The position numbers and the translations under genes are program-made. Shown here one piece after another: positions 22,908 to 31,170 of a DNA stretch of 34,483 bases. Within the stretch, counting starts at the first letter, position 1, and each line of letters opens with the position of its first letter. Origin of the DNA: an uncultured Oscillospiraceae bacterium (GTDB lineage Bacteria; Bacillota; Clostridia; UBA1212; SIG427); contig CABQMV010000004.1 in NCBI GenBank assembly GCA_902465325.1, positions 1-34,483 of the forward strand, read 5' to 3'. The notes below the pieces were generated by a model. The model saw only the letters and a list, made by a program, of their open reading frames with translations, did no database searches and was not told the origin of the DNA.

Positions 22908-23702
22908 ATGGAACTGAATGAAGAAGAAAAAAGGCAGTTGTTTCAGGTTGACGGCGACTGCCAGGCCAAAGTGCTGGATGAACTGTATATGACAGCCCGT
23001 TTTACCCGTAACCCGGAGCAGCGCGATATGGTGCGGGGACTCATGGCAAAGCTGCGGGTTCTGTCAAATGAACAGTGCATGGATTTGGTGAAGGACATCC
23101 AGAAGAATTATCACCTGCCTTACCCTCGCACTATGGGTGAGCGGATCGCATTGGCCCGGCAGCAATCCGGGGCTGAAAAATTAAAAGGCCATGACATTAT
23201 GGCCCTGGAGCGGTTTGACCCGCAGGTACGCCACATGGTTGTCTTTGATGTGCTTTCTTTTGAATCCCCTGTCGGAGATAAAGGCGATAAGATGCGCCTG
23301 TTCCTCACAGACGAGGGGTATCGGAAAGCAATGGAGAATCAGGAACGTGGCTTTATTAAAATTCAAAACCATGCCAAAGTACACAATGGCTATCTGAACT
23401 ACGACCATAAGGACAGAGATTTGTATGAGCGTGTGGACGAGTTGGTTGAGCTGATGCTACAAACGGTCCTATCCCAGCGGCCATATATCCGCATTGCCGG
23501 GGATGACTACCCCCGTGAGGTGGTAAAAAGCCGTTTCCTGAAAGTGAACTTCTCCCATGTGGAGTATGTGTTCGACTGCCTGGATAATAACACGACCAAG
23601 GTTCGGAATATCAAGTCCTACTTGCTGGCGGCTCTCTATAATGCCCCGACTACCATGGACAGCTATTACCGGGCCGAAGTCAATCACGATCTTTACGGAT
23701 AG
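22908..23702 (+). CDS. chimeric element protein ending in a replication-initiator (DUF6017-like) tail
   Basis: The 264-residue protein appears to join two element proteins. Residues 1 to about 167 include MALERFDPQVRHMVVFDVLS and SPVGDKGDKMRLFLTDEGYR, a conserved accessory-protein type of Tn1549-like elements whose role I do not know. Residues of about 168-264 read YIRIAGDDYPREVVKSRFLK, VNFSHVEYVFDCLDNNTTKV and YLLAALYNAPTTMDSYYRAE, which I recognise as the C-terminal domain of the element-borne RepA-like initiator. The DNA-binding front of that initiator is absent. A good AGGAGG precedes the ATG. The frame is open, so a product may be made, but its function is doubtful. Confidence 0.6.
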   Translation: MELNEEEKRQLFQVDGDCQAKVLDELYMTARFTRNPEQRDMVRGLMAKLRVLSNEQCMDLVKDIQKNYHLPYPRTMGERIALARQQSGAEKLKGHDIMALERFDPQVRHMVVFDVLSFESPVGDKGDKMRLFLTDEGYRKAMENQERGFIKIQNHAKVHNGYLNYDHKDRDLYERVDELVELMLQTVLSQRPYIRIAGDDYPREVVKSRFLKVNFSHVEYVFDCLDNNTTKVRNIKSYLLAALYNAPTTMDSYYRAEVNHDLYG

Positions 23703-23752
23703 AGGGAGCGGCTTTGGTGAAAGAAAATATCACAGAAAGGAGGCTGAGCGCC

Positions 23753-23791
23753 ATGAAAATCCATGAAACGCCGAAGCAATGCCGAGCTTGA
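23753..23791 (+). other. 12-codon leader-like frame overlapping the next gene
   Basis: AAAGGAGG lies about 10 nt before an ATG that opens a 12-codon frame (MKIHETPKQCRA). The start of the following frame (23779) lies inside it and has no ribosome site of its own, so translation of the second could depend on the first. It could equally be the broken start of another element gene. Confidence 0.35.
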
Positions 23792-24174
23792 CTCAGGAAC
23801 AGATCACCCAGGCAAGGGAAACGGATCTGTTAGATTATCTGCTTTCCCACGAAAGCGGCGTGCTGAAACGGGAAGGCGCCAATTACCGCCATCGGGAGCA
23901 TGACAGCCTGGTTTATGTGGCGAGCAAGAATTACTGGTACTGGAATAGCCGTGGACGAAAGATCAATGCCGTGGATTACCTCATGGAAATCCGGGGGTAC
24001 AGCTTTGTGGATGCTGTGGAGCGGCTGGCAGGCTGTGGCACTCCTGCTGTTTCCCATTATGATTTGGTTTGGTCGGATAAGGTCGGCTATGTGTGGCTGG
24101 CAATATCTATCGACCCGGTCTATATTGACACCGGCAACTGGATAAGGCCATTGAATACATTGAAAATCACTTAG
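23779..24174 (+). pseudogene. DUF3991/TOPRIM-type element protein, N-terminal remnant
   Basis: Residues 1 to about 88 (LTQEQITQARETDLLDYLLS, YRHREHDSLVYVASKNYWYW, INAVDYLMEIRGYSFVDAVE) match the CHC2-primase-like front of the DUF3991/TOPRIM proteins carried by Tn1549-like elements. After AGCGTPAVS the sequence no longer looks like this family. The frame drifts into the start of an AraC-type gene and ends at 24174. The TOPRIM catalytic part is missing, so this is a truncated remnant fused to unrelated DNA. Confidence 0.7.
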
Positions 24175-24551
24175 ATCAGGAAATATCGTTTGACGAGGTT
24201 GCTCGGATTGCAAGCTGTTCAACATACTATTTTCAGCGGATTTTCTCTTATGTTGCCGGTATATCGCTGGCAGAATATATCCGCAGGCGCAGAATGACAC
24301 AAGCTGCCTTTGAATTACAAGGGACAGACAAAAGAGTGTTGGAAATCGCCTTAAAATATGGCTATGCTTCCCCAACCTCTTTTAACATTGTGGATGATGC
24401 TTGGGAAATATCTAGCCCTGGTTCATATAAAGATTCTAGTCAAGTAGCTCATGGACAGGCAATATTTAAAGAATATGTATTTTTTATTATCACGGACACT
24501 GTTGTTGTAGACCTTACTCTATCCTGTGACACAAACGGAAATTTATCATAA
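24129..24551 (+). pseudogene. AraC-family regulator fragment
   Basis: A frame without a start codon, open after a stop at 24126-24128, reads QLDKAIEYIENHLDQEISFD, ARIASCSTYYFQRIFSY and EYIRRRRMTQAAFELQG, then YGYASPTSFN. These are both helix-turn-helix motifs of an AraC regulator of the type that carries a GyrI-like ligand domain. After SFN (about 24390) the match is lost, and the frame continues with unrelated residues to 24551. Start and ligand domain are both missing. It lies at the right end of the element scar. Confidence 0.7.
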
Positions 24552-24566
24552 TTTTCTGTACAGCAC

Positions 24567-24600
24567 AAAAGGAGAAGCTCTCGGCTTCTCCTTTTTCTAT
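24567..24600. terminator. bidirectional intrinsic terminator
   Basis: AAAAGGAGAAGC (24567-24578) pairs perfectly with GCTTCTCCTTTT (24584-24595) around a 5-nt loop. T-rich tails on both strands let it serve the P-type ATPase gene (minus) and anything read through the scar (plus). Confidence 0.88.
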
Positions 24601-24601
24601 T

Positions 24602-27013
24602 TCATTTTCCCGACCCGCCCTTCCACCATTTTCTGTTCTTGACCAATCCGTCCAGCATACCGCCCAGTATTGGCACCAGAGCCGTAAAGCCGCAGATAAT
24701 CCCCCATTGCCACAGATCCAGCGCCACTGTATGAAAAATTACCTGTAACTGCCCTATATAAATAACCGCCAGTACCATCATAAAAGAAAGAGCCGCGGCA
24801 GCCACCAGAAACAGATTCCCCCGTATATCGTAGCTTCCTCTGCATTCAAAGGAATGCACCAGCTGCGTCACGACCAGCGTAGCAAAAGCCGCAGTCCTGG
24901 CCAGCGCCAGCGTCCCGCCGGTCCACTGAATGGTCGCAAACACGCCCAGCGTACACAGCCCAATTAAAATTCCTCTGGAAAGAATCAGCCAGGGCATTCT
25001 TCCGGAAAAAATTCCTCTGGACGCAGGAACCGGGGGACGGTCCATAATATCCGCCGCCGGACTGTCCATCCCCAGGGCAATTCCCGGCAGACCGTCTGTA
25101 GCCAGGTTAACCCAGAGAACCTGTATAGGAAAGAGGGGCAGAGGCAGACCGCAGAGGATTGCGACAAACATGGTAACTACTTCTCCCAGGTTACAGGCCA
25201 GCATATACCGGATAAACTTTTTAATATTGTCATAAATGGCCCGGCCTTCCTTGACTGCCCGCACAATCGTAGCAAAATTATCGTCTGTAAGCACCATATC
25301 AGAGGCCTCCCGGGTTACATCGGTCCCGTTCTTTCCCATCGCAATGCCAATATCCGCCGCCTTTACTGCCGGCGCGTCATTTACGCCGTCTCCCGTCATA
25401 GCCACCGTTTTCCCCAGGGCTTTAAATGCCTTTACAATTCTCAGCTTGTGAATGGGCTGAACCCGGGCAAAAACTGATATTTTACCTACTTTCTCCGCCA
25501 ACTCCTGGTCGGACAGATTCTCCATCTGGGCTCCTGTCATAATATGCCCCTCCGGCCCTATAATCCCCAGCTCCCTGCCGATGGAACTGGCCGTCAGCTT
25601 ATGGTCTCCCGTAATCATCACAGTCCGGATCCCTGCGGATTTACACTGTGCCACTGCTGCCGCTGCCTCTGGCCTTACTGGATCCGCCAGTCCTACAAGA
25701 GCCACCAGCCTCACCTTTTTCTCCAGGGCAAGTCGATCTCTGATATCCGTACCGGGCTCAAGGCTTCCGCAGCCTACTGCCAGTACCCGAAGAGCAGCGG
25801 CCGCCATATGCTCCGTCTCTCTGGCGGCGCTCTGATCCCGTCTTCCGATAAGCCTTTCCGGCGCACCCTTTGAAAAAACATATCGGGCACCGGCAGTGTC
25901 TTCTACTACAACGGTCATAGTCTTATGTACGGAATCAAAGGGAAATTCCTGAATTCTTTTATATTTCCCCGGCTTATATTCACTAAAATACTCTGTCAGC
26001 GCGTGTTCTGTACTGTCACTGTCATTGCTGCACTCCATACAGATATCGGCCGTGGGAATAGGGCAGGGAAACGTCTTGATCCGTTTTACCGCCATTTTAT
26101 TTTGAGTAAGGGTTCCCGTTTTGTCGGAGCAGATTACATCAGTACAGCCCAATGTCTCTACCGCAGGGAGTCTTCGTACCAGTGCGCTGCAGGAGGCCAT
26201 CCGGGAAACTCCCATAGCCAGCGCAATAGTAACGATAGCAGGCAGGCCCTCCGGTACAGCCGCCACCGCCAGACTGATTCCGGACAGCAGCATAGTAATC
26301 ACAGGCTGACCCCTCAGGATTCCCACTGCAGTAACAATAATGCAAATTCCCAGACAGCCCAGTACAATATACCTCCCCATGCGGGAAAGCCGTTTCTGCA
26401 GAGGAGTTTCCTCCTCCTTTTCTTCCTGAATCATATTGGAAATCTGACCCATCTGCGTGTGCATTCCTGTCTCTGTGATGCCGATAATACCATGCCCGGT
26501 CAGAACCCCTGTCCCCATGTATACAGGACCCTCTGTCTTTGCCACCGGCTCCGACTCTCCCGTCAGCATAGCCTCGTCAAAGCTCAGACCCTCTCCGCTG
26601 ATAAGAAAGCCGTCTGCCGGAACCCGGTCCCCTGTAAAAATCAGACACACATCTCCTGTCACTACCTGATCCACCGGTATTTTTTTCTTTACTCCGTCTC
26701 TGACAACCGTCGCATGGGCTGTCGTCAGCCGACCCAGCGCCTCAATGGTCTTTTCCGTCCTGTACTCCTGAATAAAACCCAGTATTGCATTTACCACTAC
26801 AATTGCAATCATTACCACCGCCTCCAGCCAGTCGTTCATAAAGGCTGAAATAACGGTACAGATCATAAGAATAATGACCATCACATCGGTAAACTGATTA
26901 AGAAAAATAGAAATAGCAGATTTCTTTTTTTTCTGATGCAGGACATTTCTGCCGTTTTGGCTCAGCAGCTCCCTGGCCCGTGCTGAAGTTAATCCTGTGT
27001 ATTTCTGACCCAT
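24602..27013 (-). CDS. calcium-transporting P-type ATPase (P2A type)
   Basis: The 803-residue protein has the actuator motif TGES (151-154), PEGL in helix M4 (254-257), the phosphorylation site DKTGTLTQNK (D297) and the hinge GDGVNDAPAVKAADIGIAMG. Helices M5 and M6 carry NLGEV and NLATDGLP, the ligand residues of SERCA/PMCA-like pumps. It probably exports Ca2+ from the cytoplasm using ATP. I set the start at ATG 27013 because GGGAGGG (27023-27029) lies 9 nt upstream. A longer in-frame extension to 27085 runs through that site. The gene is single, divergent from 27116, and ends at the terminator 24567-24600. Confidence 0.93.
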   Translation of the reverse strand: MGQKYTGLTSARARELLSQNGRNVLHQKKKKSAISIFLNQFTDVMVIILMICTVISAFMNDWLEAVVMIAIVVVNAILGFIQEYRTEKTIEALGRLTTAHATVVRDGVKKKIPVDQVVTGDVCLIFTGDRVPADGFLISGEGLSFDEAMLTGESEPVAKTEGPVYMGTGVLTGHGIIGITETGMHTQMGQISNMIQEEKEEETPLQKRLSRMGRYIVLGCLGICIIVTAVGILRGQPVITMLLSGISLAVAAVPEGLPAIVTIALAMGVSRMASCSALVRRLPAVETLGCTDVICSDKTGTLTQNKMAVKRIKTFPCPIPTADICMECSNDSDSTEHALTEYFSEYKPGKYKRIQEFPFDSVHKTMTVVVEDTAGARYVFSKGAPERLIGRRDQSAARETEHMAAAALRVLAVGCGSLEPGTDIRDRLALEKKVRLVALVGLADPVRPEAAAAVAQCKSAGIRTVMITGDHKLTASSIGRELGIIGPEGHIMTGAQMENLSDQELAEKVGKISVFARVQPIHKLRIVKAFKALGKTVAMTGDGVNDAPAVKAADIGIAMGKNGTDVTREASDMVLTDDNFATIVRAVKEGRAIYDNIKKFIRYMLACNLGEVVTMFVAILCGLPLPLFPIQVLWVNLATDGLPGIALGMDSPAADIMDRPPVPASRGIFSGRMPWLILSRGILIGLCTLGVFATIQWTGGTLALARTAAFATLVVTQLVHSFECRGSYDIRGNLFLVAAAALSFMMVLAVIYIGQLQVIFHTVALDLWQWGIICGFTALVPILGGMLDGLVKNRKWWKGGSGK

Positions 27014-27115
27014 AGCTTGTATCCCTCCCATGACCCATTGATATTCAGGGGGGGCTTTGCATATTCCTGAAAGCTTGTCATACATTTATGGTAAACAAGA
27101 ACATTGGAGGGAATT

Positions 27116-27871
27116 ATGAATTTTACATCAGGCTACTACTTTTTTGAAGGCAGAGAAAACCACTCCGCCTGCGGCTATGTCCTGCTGCGCTATACGAAAA
27201 ATATAGTAAAGGCTCAGTGTGTAGCGGAAAACATTCCCGTTTCTTTTGGCCGAGGCGCATTGATACGGTTTGTAGATCCTTTAAATATGGAAAAGCCCTT
27301 TACCCTGGGCCGGATCTATTTAAGCGGAAACCAAGACCTGCTCCGAGGAGAACAGCATTTTACTGTAAATGGGCGGGCTTTCCTTCCTTCCAGCGGGAAA
27401 TACGACTTCATAGAGCTGGTGAGTGAAAAAACAGGAGAGCAAATACTCCGGACGGCGTCTTCTCCCCAGAAATCCCGGGAACAGGAGCCTCCAAAAGCGC
27501 CCTTTGATCCCTTTCATACTACCAATCCCGCCTACAGCTGGAGCCGGGCAGTCAGGATCCAGCAGCTGCGCCAGGAGCTGGCCCACAATCAAATTACCCC
27601 TACGCTGGAGGTTGTAGAGGAAATGAAAACCGGAATGGAACAGTATTCCCACATTCTGCTGGGAAGCTATCAGCCCGGAAATTCCTCAAAGGGCTATTTT
27701 CTCCTGGGCATCCCTTGTAGACAGCCCGGTCATGATCCGGATAAAGTCTACAGATGGATTAATAAATGTGTGGAATTGCCGGAATACCCAGAGTTTGACG
27801 GATATAAGCTGTACTACTACGATAGGGAAACCGGTGCCGCCGTCAAAGCCGTACTGAGGACACAGGGATAA
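27116..27871 (+). CDS. conserved protein of unknown function
   Basis: The 251-residue soluble protein starts MNFTSGYYFFEGRENHSACG. Its N-terminal half is beta-rich (GYVLLRYTKNIVKAQCVAEN, RIYLSGNQDLLRGEQ). A charged, Pro-rich linker follows around residues 110-140, and the C-terminal half reads GSYQPGNSSKGYFLLGIP, then PEFDGYKLYYYDRETG. I do not recognise the family with certainty; proteins of this outline occur in Lachnospiraceae without a known role. There is no signal peptide or membrane segment. TGGAGGG lies just before ATG 27116, which I prefer to a TTG four codons earlier. It is divergent from the Ca2+ ATPase and convergent with spmB. Confidence 0.75.
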   Translation: MNFTSGYYFFEGRENHSACGYVLLRYTKNIVKAQCVAENIPVSFGRGALIRFVDPLNMEKPFTLGRIYLSGNQDLLRGEQHFTVNGRAFLPSSGKYDFIELVSEKTGEQILRTASSPQKSREQEPPKAPFDPFHTTNPAYSWSRAVRIQQLRQELAHNQITPTLEVVEEMKTGMEQYSHILLGSYQPGNSSKGYFLLGIPCRQPGHDPDKVYRWINKCVELPEYPEFDGYKLYYYDRETGAAVKAVLRTQG

Positions 27872-27874
27872 AAA

Positions 27875-28387
27875 TCACAGCCCGCACAGCACACAGGCGA
27901 TGACAGCAGATACCAAATTGGCAGCCAGGGCCGCAGGAAGCACTCCTGAGGCCTTTTTGATTCCGTTCCCTCCCATATAAACCGCCATTGTATAAAAAAC
28001 AGTCTCTGTAGACCCCATCATAACAGCCGCGGCTCTGCCCAGATAGGTATCCACCCCCTGTTCCTTGATTACATCCTGTACCAGAGCAAGAGAAGCGCTT
28101 CCCGAGACAGGGCGTAGCAGCGCCAGAGGCAGCAGCTCCCGATCAATCCCTAGAAGCTTGCCCAGAGGCGTCAGCAGATTGACAATCAGCTCCATTGCCC
28201 CAGAGGCTCTGAACACCCCAATGGCTACAAACAGGCCGATCAGGGAGGGAATAATATCCAATATGGTCCGGGCGCCCATTTTAGCTCCCGTAGTAAAAGC
28301 AGAAAAGGCATTTCCTTTTTTGGCCCAGGACAACAAAAGAATTCCCATCACCAAAAAAGGTAGAATTAAAACAGAAAAAAACTTCAC
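27875..28387 (-). CDS. spmB: spore maturation protein B
   Basis: The 170-residue membrane protein carries LDIIPSLIGLFVAIGVFRAS, LALLRPVSGSASLALVQDVI and MGSTETVFYTMAVYMG, the nucleoside-gate-like core of SpmB. In Bacillus SpmA and SpmB help dehydrate the spore core. It starts with GTG 28387, which overlaps the spmA stop as GTGA, with GGAGGAA upstream. A longer frame to 28450 is ruled out because it would run far into spmA. Its presence supports a spore former. Confidence 0.9.
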   Translation of the reverse strand: MKFFSVLILPFLVMGILLLSWAKKGNAFSAFTTGAKMGARTILDIIPSLIGLFVAIGVFRASGAMELIVNLLTPLGKLLGIDRELLPLALLRPVSGSASLALVQDVIKEQGVDTYLGRAAAVMMGSTETVFYTMAVYMGGNGIKKASGVLPAALAANLVSAVIACVLCGL

Positions 28388-29013
28388 TTCTTCCTCCGCT
28401 CCTTCCCGGCTCTCTGCCTGCCGCTCCGTTTGGCCAACAGCCCCTCCCACAGATAATACACAGCAATGCCTGTCACCAGCGCCGCTGCAGAAGCAATCCA
28501 GATGGGAACAACAATATCAAAGGCATGTGTACTGCCTGCCGCCGTCCGGATAGCCAGCACAGTGATAGGCATCAGTTGAAAGGCAGCCGCGTTGATAACC
28601 AAAAACAGACAGATTCCCCGGCTTGCCGTTGTTTTATCCTGTCCAGGCTGCATCTTCTGCAGCTCCCGTACAGCGGCTATGCCAGAGGGCGTCGCCCCGT
28701 TTCCCAGTCCAAAAAAATTTGCCGTCAGATTTGTCACGATCTGAGCCGATATCTGTGGATTTTGTCTACTTTCCGGAAACAGCTTTCGAATCGGTCTATG
28801 AAGAATACGGGAGAAAAAGCGGATTCCTCCTGCCTGATTTAAAATTTCCAGCATACCGCACCAAAAGGCGGTCACCCCAATAATACCAATAGAAAATGTC
28901 ACCGCCTGGCCTCCGCTCTCTAGCAGAGCATCGCCTACAGCCTGAAGATTTCCATTGAAGCAGCTGTATCCAATCCCAAAAATTAACATACCAGCCCATA
29001 TATAGTTCAGCAT
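28384..29013 (-). CDS. spmA: spore maturation protein A
   Basis: The 209-residue membrane protein starts MLNYIWAGMLIFGIGYSCFN and contains GLGNGATPSGIAAVRELQKM, SRGICLFLVINAAAFQLMP and a basic C terminus, as in SpmA. It acts with SpmB in spore core dehydration. ATG 29013 has AAGAAGG 7 nt upstream. It has a promoter at 29041-29068 and is divergent from the AbrB-family gene. No obvious SigE/SigG motif was recognised, but such motifs are weak by eye. Confidence 0.9.
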   Translation of the reverse strand: MLNYIWAGMLIFGIGYSCFNGNLQAVGDALLESGGQAVTFSIGIIGVTAFWCGMLEILNQAGGIRFFSRILHRPIRKLFPESRQNPQISAQIVTNLTANFFGLGNGATPSGIAAVRELQKMQPGQDKTTASRGICLFLVINAAAFQLMPITVLAIRTAAGSTHAFDIVVPIWIASAAALVTGIAVYYLWEGLLAKRSGRQRAGKERRKK

Positions 29014-29040
29014 AATGCAGCCTTCTTTCCTTGTCTGTTT

Positions 29041-29068
29041 TTTATACAATGTATTTGAGAAGCTGCAA
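29041..29068 (-). promoter_or_regulatory. promoter of spmA-spmB
   Basis: On the minus strand, TTGCAG (29063-29068) and TATAAA (29041-29046) are 16 nt apart and about 30 nt from the spmA start. It resembles a vegetative promoter. Confidence 0.5.
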
Positions 29069-29094
29069 AATCATGCTATTTTTCATGGGAATTG

Positions 29095-29123
29095 TTGACG
29101 AACCCTGTGAATTGTATTACAAT
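29095..29123 (+). promoter_or_regulatory. promoter of the AbrB-family gene
   Basis: TTGACG (29095-29100) and TACAAT (29118-29123) are 17 nt apart, about 55 nt before the ATG at 29180. Confidence 0.7.
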
Positions 29124-29179
29124 GTGTCCATATCATTAAAATAATAGTAGTGTCAGGAGAAACAAGGAGGAAAATTGAC

Positions 29180-29422
29180 ATGTTGAAGTCTACAGGTATT
29201 GTCCGTAAGGTAGACGATTTAGGCCGGGTTGTGCTGCCTATTGAGCTGCGCAGGACGCTGGAAATCGCCGAAAAGGATTCACTGGAAATCTTTGTGGACG
29301 GGGATTCTATTGTTCTGAAAAAATACGAACCCGCTTGTATTTTCTGCGGCAACGCGCAAAATGTTACCGTTTACAAAGGGCGCAACATCTGTGAGGATTG
29401 TATCGCAGAACTAAAAAAATAG
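29180..29422 (+). CDS. AbrB-family transition-state regulator with C-terminal zinc ribbon
   Basis: The 80-residue protein begins MLKSTGIVRKVDDLGRVVLP, the swapped-hairpin DNA-binding fold of AbrB/SpoVT. The C terminus has CIFCG (C53, C56) and CEDC (C71, C74), a small zinc ribbon found in clostridial AbrB proteins but not in B. subtilis AbrB. Family members repress stationary-phase and sporulation genes. AAGGAGG lies 10 nt before ATG 29180, which rules out a start at 29150. A strong terminator follows at 29443. The position next to spmAB, on the opposite strand, fits a sporulation link but does not prove it. Confidence 0.92.
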   Translation: MLKSTGIVRKVDDLGRVVLPIELRRTLEIAEKDSLEIFVDGDSIVLKKYEPACIFCGNAQNVTVYKGRNICEDCIAELKK

Positions 29423-29442
29423 CCACGAAACGTTCCACACAG

Positions 29443-29482
29443 AAAACCGTCCCTTTATGACTTTATTAAGGGACAGTTTTTT
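29443..29482. terminator. terminator of abrB-like gene, overlapping the end of rsmI
   Basis: AAAAC-C-GTCCCTT (29443-29455) pairs with AAGGGAC-A-GTTTT (29468-29480), with one mismatch and a following T-run. The right arm includes the last codons of rsmI, so it could end both convergent transcripts. Confidence 0.8.
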
Positions 29483-30332
29483 CGTGTTCATACATCTCAT
29501 ATATTTCATTTCGCGTGCTGCCTCTTTCCTGTGCAGCTTTTTTTATGGCATCTCTGCGGCTCAGGCCCTCCGCCATAAGGCGCTCTACATGCTCTTTCAC
29601 CGGAACATTGGCCCAGCGCTCTCTGTTGATGTCCGCTACAGCCTGCCTGTCCGCCCCTTCTATAACCATCACATATTCTCCTCTGGGCGGTCTGCACGCA
29701 AAATCCTCCAGGTGATTTTTCACCGTTTTCAAAATGACCTCTTCGTAAATTTTTGTCAGCTCGCGGCAAAGGGCAATTCGCCTGTCCTCTCCCAATACCG
29801 CGCTCATTTCCTTGAGCGTTGACACAATTCGGTGAGGCGATTCATATAAGACCGTGGTTCTTTGTTCTGTTATCAGCTGTTCCAACACTGCAAATCTAGA
29901 TTTCTTTTCCTCCGGCAAAAAGCCCTCAAACAGAAACCGTCCCGTGTCCAGACCGGAAAGAACCAGTCCCATGATTCCAGCCACTGGACCGGGAACCATG
30001 GTTACAGAAATCCCCTGGGCAATGGCCTCTCTAACAATATCCGCTCCGGGATCTGATATGCCGGGAGTCCCCGCGTCAGATACCAGAGCAAGGTTCTGAC
30101 CTGCTTTCAGCTTTTCTATTATTTGAGGCCCCCGCTGTACTTTATTGTGCTCATAATAGGACAGCATAGGCTTTTTGATCTGAAAATGCGACAATAATTT
30201 CCCCGTCTGACGGGTATCCTCCGCCGCGATCAGGTCCACTTCCCGCAAGGTTTCCAACGCTCTCAGAGTAATGTCTCCCAGATTGCCGATGGGCGTCGCC
30301 ACAATATACAGCTTTCCGTATTCAGTATGCAT
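29466..30332 (-). CDS. rsmI: 16S rRNA (cytidine1402-2'-O)-methyltransferase
   Basis: The 288-residue protein starts GKLYIVATPIGNLGDITLRA and has EDTRQTGKLLSH, SDAGTPGISDPG and YESPHRIVSTL, all hallmarks of RsmI. It methylates the ribose of C1402 in the decoding centre of 16S rRNA using SAM. A C-terminal extension (VERLMAEGLSRRDAIKKAAQ) is usual in Firmicutes. It overlaps the upstream methyltransferase gene by 11 nt, an arrangement common in this phylum, so the two RNA-modifying enzymes are co-translated. Confidence 0.95.
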   Translation of the reverse strand: MHTEYGKLYIVATPIGNLGDITLRALETLREVDLIAAEDTRQTGKLLSHFQIKKPMLSYYEHNKVQRGPQIIEKLKAGQNLALVSDAGTPGISDPGADIVREAIAQGISVTMVPGPVAGIMGLVLSGLDTGRFLFEGFLPEEKKSRFAVLEQLITEQRTTVLYESPHRIVSTLKEMSAVLGEDRRIALCRELTKIYEEVILKTVKNHLEDFACRPPRGEYVMVIEGADRQAVADINRERWANVPVKEHVERLMAEGLSRRDAIKKAAQERGSTRNEIYEMYEHEKTVP

Positions 30333-31074
30333 AAATTTTGCGCAGCTCCTCCGTTTCTCTTCCCTCTCTATCCATAAGAATCAAGGGCTCCTGAATCACC
30401 AGATTGTGACCGCCGCCTCTGACCGCTGCTGTTAAGAACATAGAGGGACGGCGTCCCGGCTTAGGGAAAACAAACTGTAAATACTTAGGTTCCAGCCGGT
30501 ATTTTCTCATAAACTCCATGGCATCCGCCAAGCGCTCCGGTCTGTGTATCATAAAAAAGCCGCCGCCCGGCGACAGCAAAAGGCTGCTGCTGCGGATCAC
30601 ATCCTCCAGAGTACAGCAGACTTCATGTCTGGCCACAGCTTCTTTTTCAGATATACTCCGGATTCCCGCCCCTAATTTTTTATAGGGCGGATTGGTCACA
30701 ACGGCCTGTACAGAAGCCCGCCCATAAATTTCCGCTGCATTTTTTATATCGCCCTTCACAATATGAAGGCGGTCCTCCAAGCAATTCATTGCTATGCTCC
30801 GAGCTGCCATTTCCGCATAATCCGCCTGTATCTCCAGACCGGAAATTTCAGAAAACCGCGGATCCCGGGACAAGAGCAAAGGCAAAATTCCGGTACCGGT
30901 ACCCAGATCCACGCATTTCAGGCTTCCTGCACAGCGGCCAGGTAAAATGTCCCGGGACATCTGTACAAATTTTGCCAAAAGCACACTGTCTGTCCCATAT
31001 TTAAAGCCCTGCCGCTTCTGAATAATCCGGAGACCTCTCCCCAAATCATCGACCTGCTCATCCCTCTCTATCAT
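30322..31074 (-). CDS. TrmN6-like N6-adenine methyltransferase
   Basis: The 250-residue protein has the SAM-binding motif VDLGTGTGILPLLLS and the amino-methyltransferase motif NPPY in VVTNPPYKK. The front FKYGTDSVLLAKFV matches the TrmN6/YabB group, which methylates A37 of tRNA-Val in E. coli. In Firmicutes the RNA target is not established by sequence alone. AGGAG lies shortly before ATG 31074. It may depend on read-through of the ferredoxin terminator or on an unseen promoter. Confidence 0.85.
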   Translation of the reverse strand: MIERDEQVDDLGRGLRIIQKRQGFKYGTDSVLLAKFVQMSRDILPGRCAGSLKCVDLGTGTGILPLLLSRDPRFSEISGLEIQADYAEMAARSIAMNCLEDRLHIVKGDIKNAAEIYGRASVQAVVTNPPYKKLGAGIRSISEKEAVARHEVCCTLEDVIRSSSLLLSPGGGFFMIHRPERLADAMEFMRKYRLEPKYLQFVFPKPGRRPSMFLTAAVRGGGHNLVIQEPLILMDREGRETEELRKIYAY

Positions 31075-31101
31075 AGACCCTTACTCCTGACGCTGATGAT
31101 C

Positions 31102-31134
31102 AAAAAGGTTTGTCCCTTTCAAGACAAACCTTTT
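31102..31134 (-). terminator. intrinsic terminator after ferredoxin
   Basis: AAAAGGTTTGTC (31103-31114) and GACAAACCTTTT (31123-31134) form a perfect 12-bp stem. On the minus strand the stem is followed by TTTTTGATC, suited to end the ferredoxin transcript. Confidence 0.82.
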
Positions 31135-31170
31135 GAAAAAGCATTTCAATTGCTTCAAAACAATTAAGTA

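Noticed and set aside
25925..26848. Plus-strand open frame of 307 codons inside the P-type ATPase gene
   Set aside because: It is the antisense of a well-supported ATPase, with no Shine-Dalgarno and a His/Arg/Gln-rich composition typical of shadows.
27014..27115. Possible metal riboswitch between the Ca2+ ATPase and its divergent neighbour
   Set aside because: The gap is only about 100 nt, holds a G-run and a 6-bp inverted repeat, and lacks the stems and conserved loops of a yybP-ykoY or similar riboswitch.
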